7,186 nucleotides of DNA. It comes from Myxococcales bacterium. Its GTDB lineage: Bacteria > Myxococcota > Polyangia > Fen-1088. The notes under the pieces are model-generated. The model did no database searches and was not told where the DNA came from. It saw only the letters and a program-made list of their open reading frames with translations. Positions 6,301 to 7,186 of the stretch are shown here, in pieces; position 1 is the stretch's first letter, and each line of letters begins with the position of its first letter. The translations under genes were made by a program, and so were the position numbers. The stretch lies in NCBI GenBank assembly GCA_003153875.1, contig PMBY01000296.1, positions 1 to 7,186 of the forward strand, in the 5' to 3' direction.

Positions 6301-6357
6301 AGGGCCGGTTCCATGAATTTGCGCCGTGCTTGTTCTCCTTGAAAAGGACCGGGCCCT
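6301..6357. repeat. Imperfect inverted repeat over the 3' end of the membrane-protein gene
   Basis: AGGGCCGGTTCC (6301-6312) and GGACCGGGCCCT (6346-6357) are complementary except for one bulged base on each side, around a 33-base loop. The right arm covers part of the stop codon. It could protect the transcript's 3' end or aid termination; there is no T-run next to it. Confidence 0.45.
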
Positions 6358-7186
6358 ATCGCCGAGCGGCCTGGGCCAGCGCGGCTGCGTCCACGCCCTC
6401 GCGGCCGCGCAGGTCAAGGTACAGGCGAGCCACGGCCAGCGCCGGCACCGGCAGACCCACGATCATCAACAGGTCGCCCAAGAAGACGCGCAGAAACACC
6501 ATGCTGCGACGGCCGCTTTCGGGCAGCACCAGGTCGGCCAAGATGAAAACCGCGGCGCTCAGCACCGCGACGGCCAGTGCGACCACGGCCACGCGCACGG
6601 CGTCCGCCCTGACCATGGCGATGCTGCGCACAAGCGCCACCTTGCCCGCCGCTCTCTCGAACAGCACCACCGCCGGCACGAACAAGAACAATACCGCCGC
6701 GACCAAGCCGGGCAGGAAAAACAGGGCACTTCCCAGGGCCACCAGCGCGGCCGCGGGCAGCAGAGCGGTGCTGAAGCGCAGACGCCGCCGCCACAACAAG
6801 ACCCCCACGTCGATGAATGACGGCAGCGGTGCGCCCGCGCGTTGGTCGGCCAGCGCCACGGTCAGGCTCGCGTAGGCCAGCGGAACCGCCAGGCCGAAGA
6901 CCAGAAAGCCCGTCGCCAGGACGGCCGCGAGCCAGCGCGCGGCCACCGCCACCGGACTGGGCACGTCCACCGTGGCTCCCGCGCCGACCGCGCTTGCCGC
7001 CGACACGGTCTCCAGCGCGGCCAGCTCGGCCAGTGCCGCCTTGTCGATCTTCCCCTGTGCGCGACTGGCCTCGGCCCGATGGACCAGTTCCTGCTTAGCT
7101 CGCGAGAAATCTACCGTTGCGGCCGAGCCATCGACCAGCGGACTCGGCGCAGCCGAGCCCATGACGGCGGCCACCATGCATGACTT
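6356..7186 (-). CDS. Polytopic membrane protein, C-terminal part (5' end cut by window edge)
   Basis: The frame ends at TAG 6358-6356 and is open to the right edge. The first visible ATG (7177) would give 273 residues, but the nine bases before it contain no ribosome binding site, so translation may begin outside the window. Counting from that Met, residues 1-80 are soluble with a probable helix at about 24-60 (charged and Ala-rich). Hydrophobic segments follow at about 82-110, 136-171 (probably two segments split at LPG), 193-215 and 230-250. The motif LPGLVAAVLFLFVPAVV followed by ERAAGKVALVRS, and the closing RLYLDLRGREG, resemble the multi-pass membrane domain found in YciC/DUF-type and glycerophosphodiesterase-associated membrane proteins, where an LYYDLR-like end is typical. 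That family link is from memory. No catalytic motif is visible and the function is unknown. The protein is very Ala/Val/Leu-rich. Confidence 0.8.
   Translation of the reverse strand, partial: KSCMVAAVMGSAAPSPLVDGSAATVDFSRAKQELVHRAEASRAQGKIDKAALAELAALETVSAASAVGAGATVDVPSPVAVAARWLAAVLATGFLVFGLAVPLAYASLTVALADQRAGAPLPSFIDVGVLLWRRRLRFSTALLPAAALVALGSALFFLPGLVAAVLFLFVPAVVLFERAAGKVALVRSIAMVRADAVRVAVVALAVAVLSAAVFILADLVLPESGRRSMVFLRVFLGDLLMIVGLPVPALAVARLYLDLRGREGVDAAALAQAARR

Larger units (their letters stand above)
6064..6355. other. Intergenic region between the membrane-protein gene and the vWA gene
   Basis: No gene is supported in these 292 bases. From right to left it holds the left part of an imperfect inverted repeat spanning 6301-6357, a dyad cluster at 6249-6289, the T10 candidate terminator at 6175-6200, the AT-rich patch at 6126-6150 and the vWA ribosome binding site. 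The layout suggests that the membrane-protein transcript ends here and a new one begins for vWA (inference). Confidence 0.6.

Noticed and set aside
6326..6875. Two overlapping plus-strand frames of 164 and 181 codons
   Set aside because: Both are antisense to the membrane protein. The Gln/His- and Arg/Thr/Ala-rich translations are typical of reversed hydrophobic GC-rich coding sequence.

Overview
The window is GC-rich DNA with three genes, all read from the minus strand. The style of the encoded proteins points to a myxobacterium-like genome (Myxococcota): a secreted 8-cysteine repeat protein ending in a carboxypeptidase-regulatory-like domain plus an amidotransferase-like fold, and a von Willebrand A lipoprotein with a Cys-containing tail. 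This assignment rests on recalled protein families; no rRNA or other marker gene is present.

Layout in the direction of transcription (right to left). (1) 7186-6356: the C-terminal part of a polytopic inner-membrane protein whose reading frame is still open at the right edge. (2) 6355-6064: a 292-base gap with several short inverted repeats, a run of ten T (minus strand) that may belong to a weak terminator, and an AT-rich patch that may hold a promoter. (3) 6063-4912: a complete 383-residue exported, probably lipid-anchored von Willebrand factor A protein with a near-canonical metal-binding site. (4) 4911-4627: a 285-base gap with overlapping inverted repeats and a possible promoter. (5) 4626-1: a giant exported, probably lipid-anchored protein of at least 1542 residues. 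It has 20 tandem copies of a roughly 50-residue, 8-cysteine repeat, then a beta-sandwich carboxypeptidase-regulatory-like domain and an amidotransferase/ThuA-like domain. It runs off the left edge, probably only a short way before its end.

The dominant signal is the repeat protein. Its array has higher-order structure: five successive repeats (R10-R14) were duplicated as a 762-base block to give R15-R19. The two exported proteins probably act at the outer membrane or cell surface, one as a Mg2+-dependent adhesion-type domain and one as a long disulfide-stiffened stalk with a C-terminal head. That they work together is inferred only from adjacency and shared style. I found no RNA genes, CRISPR arrays, transposases or recombinases.
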